37,996 bases of DNA from Propionivibrio sp. (lineage in GTDB: Bacteria > Pseudomonadota > Gammaproteobacteria > Burkholderiales > Rhodocyclaceae), in the NCBI RefSeq assembly GCF_017995515.1, contig NZ_JAGOIT010000024.1, positions 1 through 37,996 on the forward strand, given 5' to 3'. The notes beneath the pieces were generated by a model that saw only the letters and a list, made by a program, of their open reading frames with translations, was not told the origin of the DNA and ran no database searches. This document shows positions 36,991 through 37,996 of the stretch, piece after piece. The translations under genes and the position numbers were made by a program. The first letter of the stretch is position 1, and each line of letters opens with the position of its first letter.

Positions 36991-36996
36991 ATTATA
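36991..36996 (-). promoter_or_regulatory. Candidate -10 element for dapF
   Basis: ATTATA on the plus strand reads TATAAT on the minus strand, 33 bp upstream of the dapF ATG. The -35 region at standard spacing (CGCGGT) does not match consensus, so only the -10 is supported. Confidence 0.35.
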
Positions 36997-37136
36997 GAGT
37001 CGTCGAAGGCAAAACCGCGCCGAACGTCAGTTGCTTCGACGATGGTTGGCGCAAGTAATTGGCAATACAATGCGCCACCAACACGACACGCACTCGACCG
37101 ACCGACTTTTTGCCGCTTTTCGACCGCCCCGATACC

Positions 37137-37996
37137 ATGCTTCGCAGCGCCCTCACCTACCCCGCGATATTCATCCTCTGGCTACTCCATTTTCTGCCAC
37201 TCCCCATGCTGGCAGCAGTCGGGCGGGGATTTGGCCGATTGCTTTACGTCGTTGGCAAGCAACGCCGCCGGGTCGTGACGATCAACCTGGAATGGTGCTT
37301 TCCCGATCTCTCGCCAGCAGAACGCAAGCAACTGGCAATTGAACATTTCCAAGCGCTCGGGCGCAGCCTGCTCGAACGCGGATTGCTCTGGTGGAGCAGC
37401 AAGGAACGCCTTGATCGCCTGATTCGCGTTGAAGGCGCCGACAAGATCCGTTCGTTGCTCGATGCGGGAACGCCCGTCATGCTGCTGGCGCCCCACTTCC
37501 TCGCGCTCGACGCCGGCGGTGTCGGCATCGCCATGCGCTTCGACTCGGTCAGTATCTACGCGGCGCAAACTAATCCGCTCATCGACAAGCTATTGCTGCG
37601 CGGCAGAAACCGCTTCGGCAACCAACAACTGCTCTCGCGCCAGGACGGCGTACGCGCAACGGTGCGCGCCATGAAGGCGGGCAGGCCCTTCTACTATCTG
37701 CCGGACCTCAACGCACGCCGGCAAGGTTCGATCTTCGTGCCATTCTTCGGCCACGCGACAGCAACGATCACCGGGCTCTCACGCCTGTCACGCGCTGCTG
37801 GCGCCAAGGTACTCTCCTGCGTCACGCGCATGCTGCCGGACGGGCAAGGCTACGTCGTCGAAATCGGCGACGCCTGGGAGAACTTCCCGACCGAGGACGC
37901 CGAAGCGGACACGGCACGGATGAACCGATGGATCGAGGAAAAGATCCTCACCATGCCCGGGCAGTACTACTGGGTCCACCGGCGCTTCAAGACGCG
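37137..37996 (+). CDS. Lipid A biosynthesis acyltransferase (LpxL/HtrB family), 3' truncated by window
   Basis: Inner-membrane acyltransferase that adds a secondary acyl chain to Kdo2-lipid A using acyl-ACP. The frame opens at ATG 37137 and is still open at the window end; 286 of roughly 290-310 residues are visible. An N-terminal hydrophobic segment (about 8-28) precedes the catalytic HX4D motif (H120-D125, APHFLALD). Further family blocks are present (GNQQLLSR, FYYLPDLNARRQGSIFVPFFG, and PGQYYWVHRRFKT at the C-terminus). It diverges from dapF across a 179-bp gap. Which acyl position it serves cannot be decided. Confidence 0.93.
   Translation, partial: MLRSALTYPAIFILWLLHFLPLPMLAAVGRGFGRLLYVVGKQRRRVVTINLEWCFPDLSPAERKQLAIEHFQALGRSLLERGLLWWSSKERLDRLIRVEGADKIRSLLDAGTPVMLLAPHFLALDAGGVGIAMRFDSVSIYAAQTNPLIDKLLLRGRNRFGNQQLLSRQDGVRATVRAMKAGRPFYYLPDLNARRQGSIFVPFFGHATATITGLSRLSRAAGAKVLSCVTRMLPDGQGYVVEIGDAWENFPTEDAEADTARMNRWIEEKILTMPGQYYWVHRRFKT

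Overview
The window reads as ordinary chromosome of a high-GC betaproteobacterium, most likely of the Rhodocyclales (Azoarcus, Dechloromonas or Accumulibacter type). This rests on gene order (ponA divergent from pilMNOPQ-aroK-aroB; dapF-DUF484-xerC; cyaY-lptM-lysA), a cytochrome-c dependent nitric oxide reductase, an HslV with a short betaproteobacterial propeptide, and a REP-like intergenic repeat. The taxon is an inference. Genes are dense, about 36 protein-coding genes including partial ones. I see no rRNA, tRNA, CRISPR array, insertion sequence or prophage.

Layout. 1-3009: 3' part of guaC, a REP-like repeat, a terminator, then norCB behind a well-formed FNR/DNR-type promoter and closed by a strong terminator. 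3016-5516: a LysR regulator divergent from azoR and pirin, a small redox-stress module. 5529-8042 (minus): SDR protein, hemJ and rlmL. 8081-10311 (plus): a ferredoxin-type reductase and a degenerate EAL-HDOD protein, ending at a bidirectional terminator. 10376-14982 (minus): aroK, aroB, ilvD, an RhtB-type exporter and a small cytochrome c. 15222-20214 (minus): the complete type IV pilus assembly operon pilMNOPQ, chained by 4-bp overlaps, with its own terminator and visibly lower GC than its flanks. 20408-22708: PBP1A. 22721-28730: cyaY (minus), then lptM, lysA and an RND efflux adaptor and pump, chained by overlapping stop and start codons.

28754-34468 is the least conventional part. hslR is followed in the same frame by a headless alpha/beta-hydrolase remnant that runs into the 3' end of hslU. 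hslU and hslV, normally one operon, are separated by a two-gene HD/HDOD signalling cassette on the opposite strand. hslV lies instead behind a gene for an internally duplicated helical-STAS protein, which has a candidate heat-shock (sigma-32) promoter. Upstream is a Fur-family regulator with a perfect 15-bp palindrome in its leader. 34553-36957 (minus) is dapF-DUF484-xerC. The window ends inside a divergent lipid A acyltransferase gene.

Functionally the window mixes cell-envelope and peptidoglycan work (ponA, lysA, dapF, lpxL-type, lptM, pil secretin), amino-acid synthesis (aroKB, ilvD, lysA), anaerobic respiration (norCB), heme and Fe-S chemistry (hemJ, cyaY, ferredoxin reductase), proteostasis (hslV, hslU, hslR) and HDOD/STAS signalling. 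I found no clear wholly new system. The best candidates for a second look are the split hslV/hslU locus with its HDOD pair and the duplicated STAS protein co-located with hslV.
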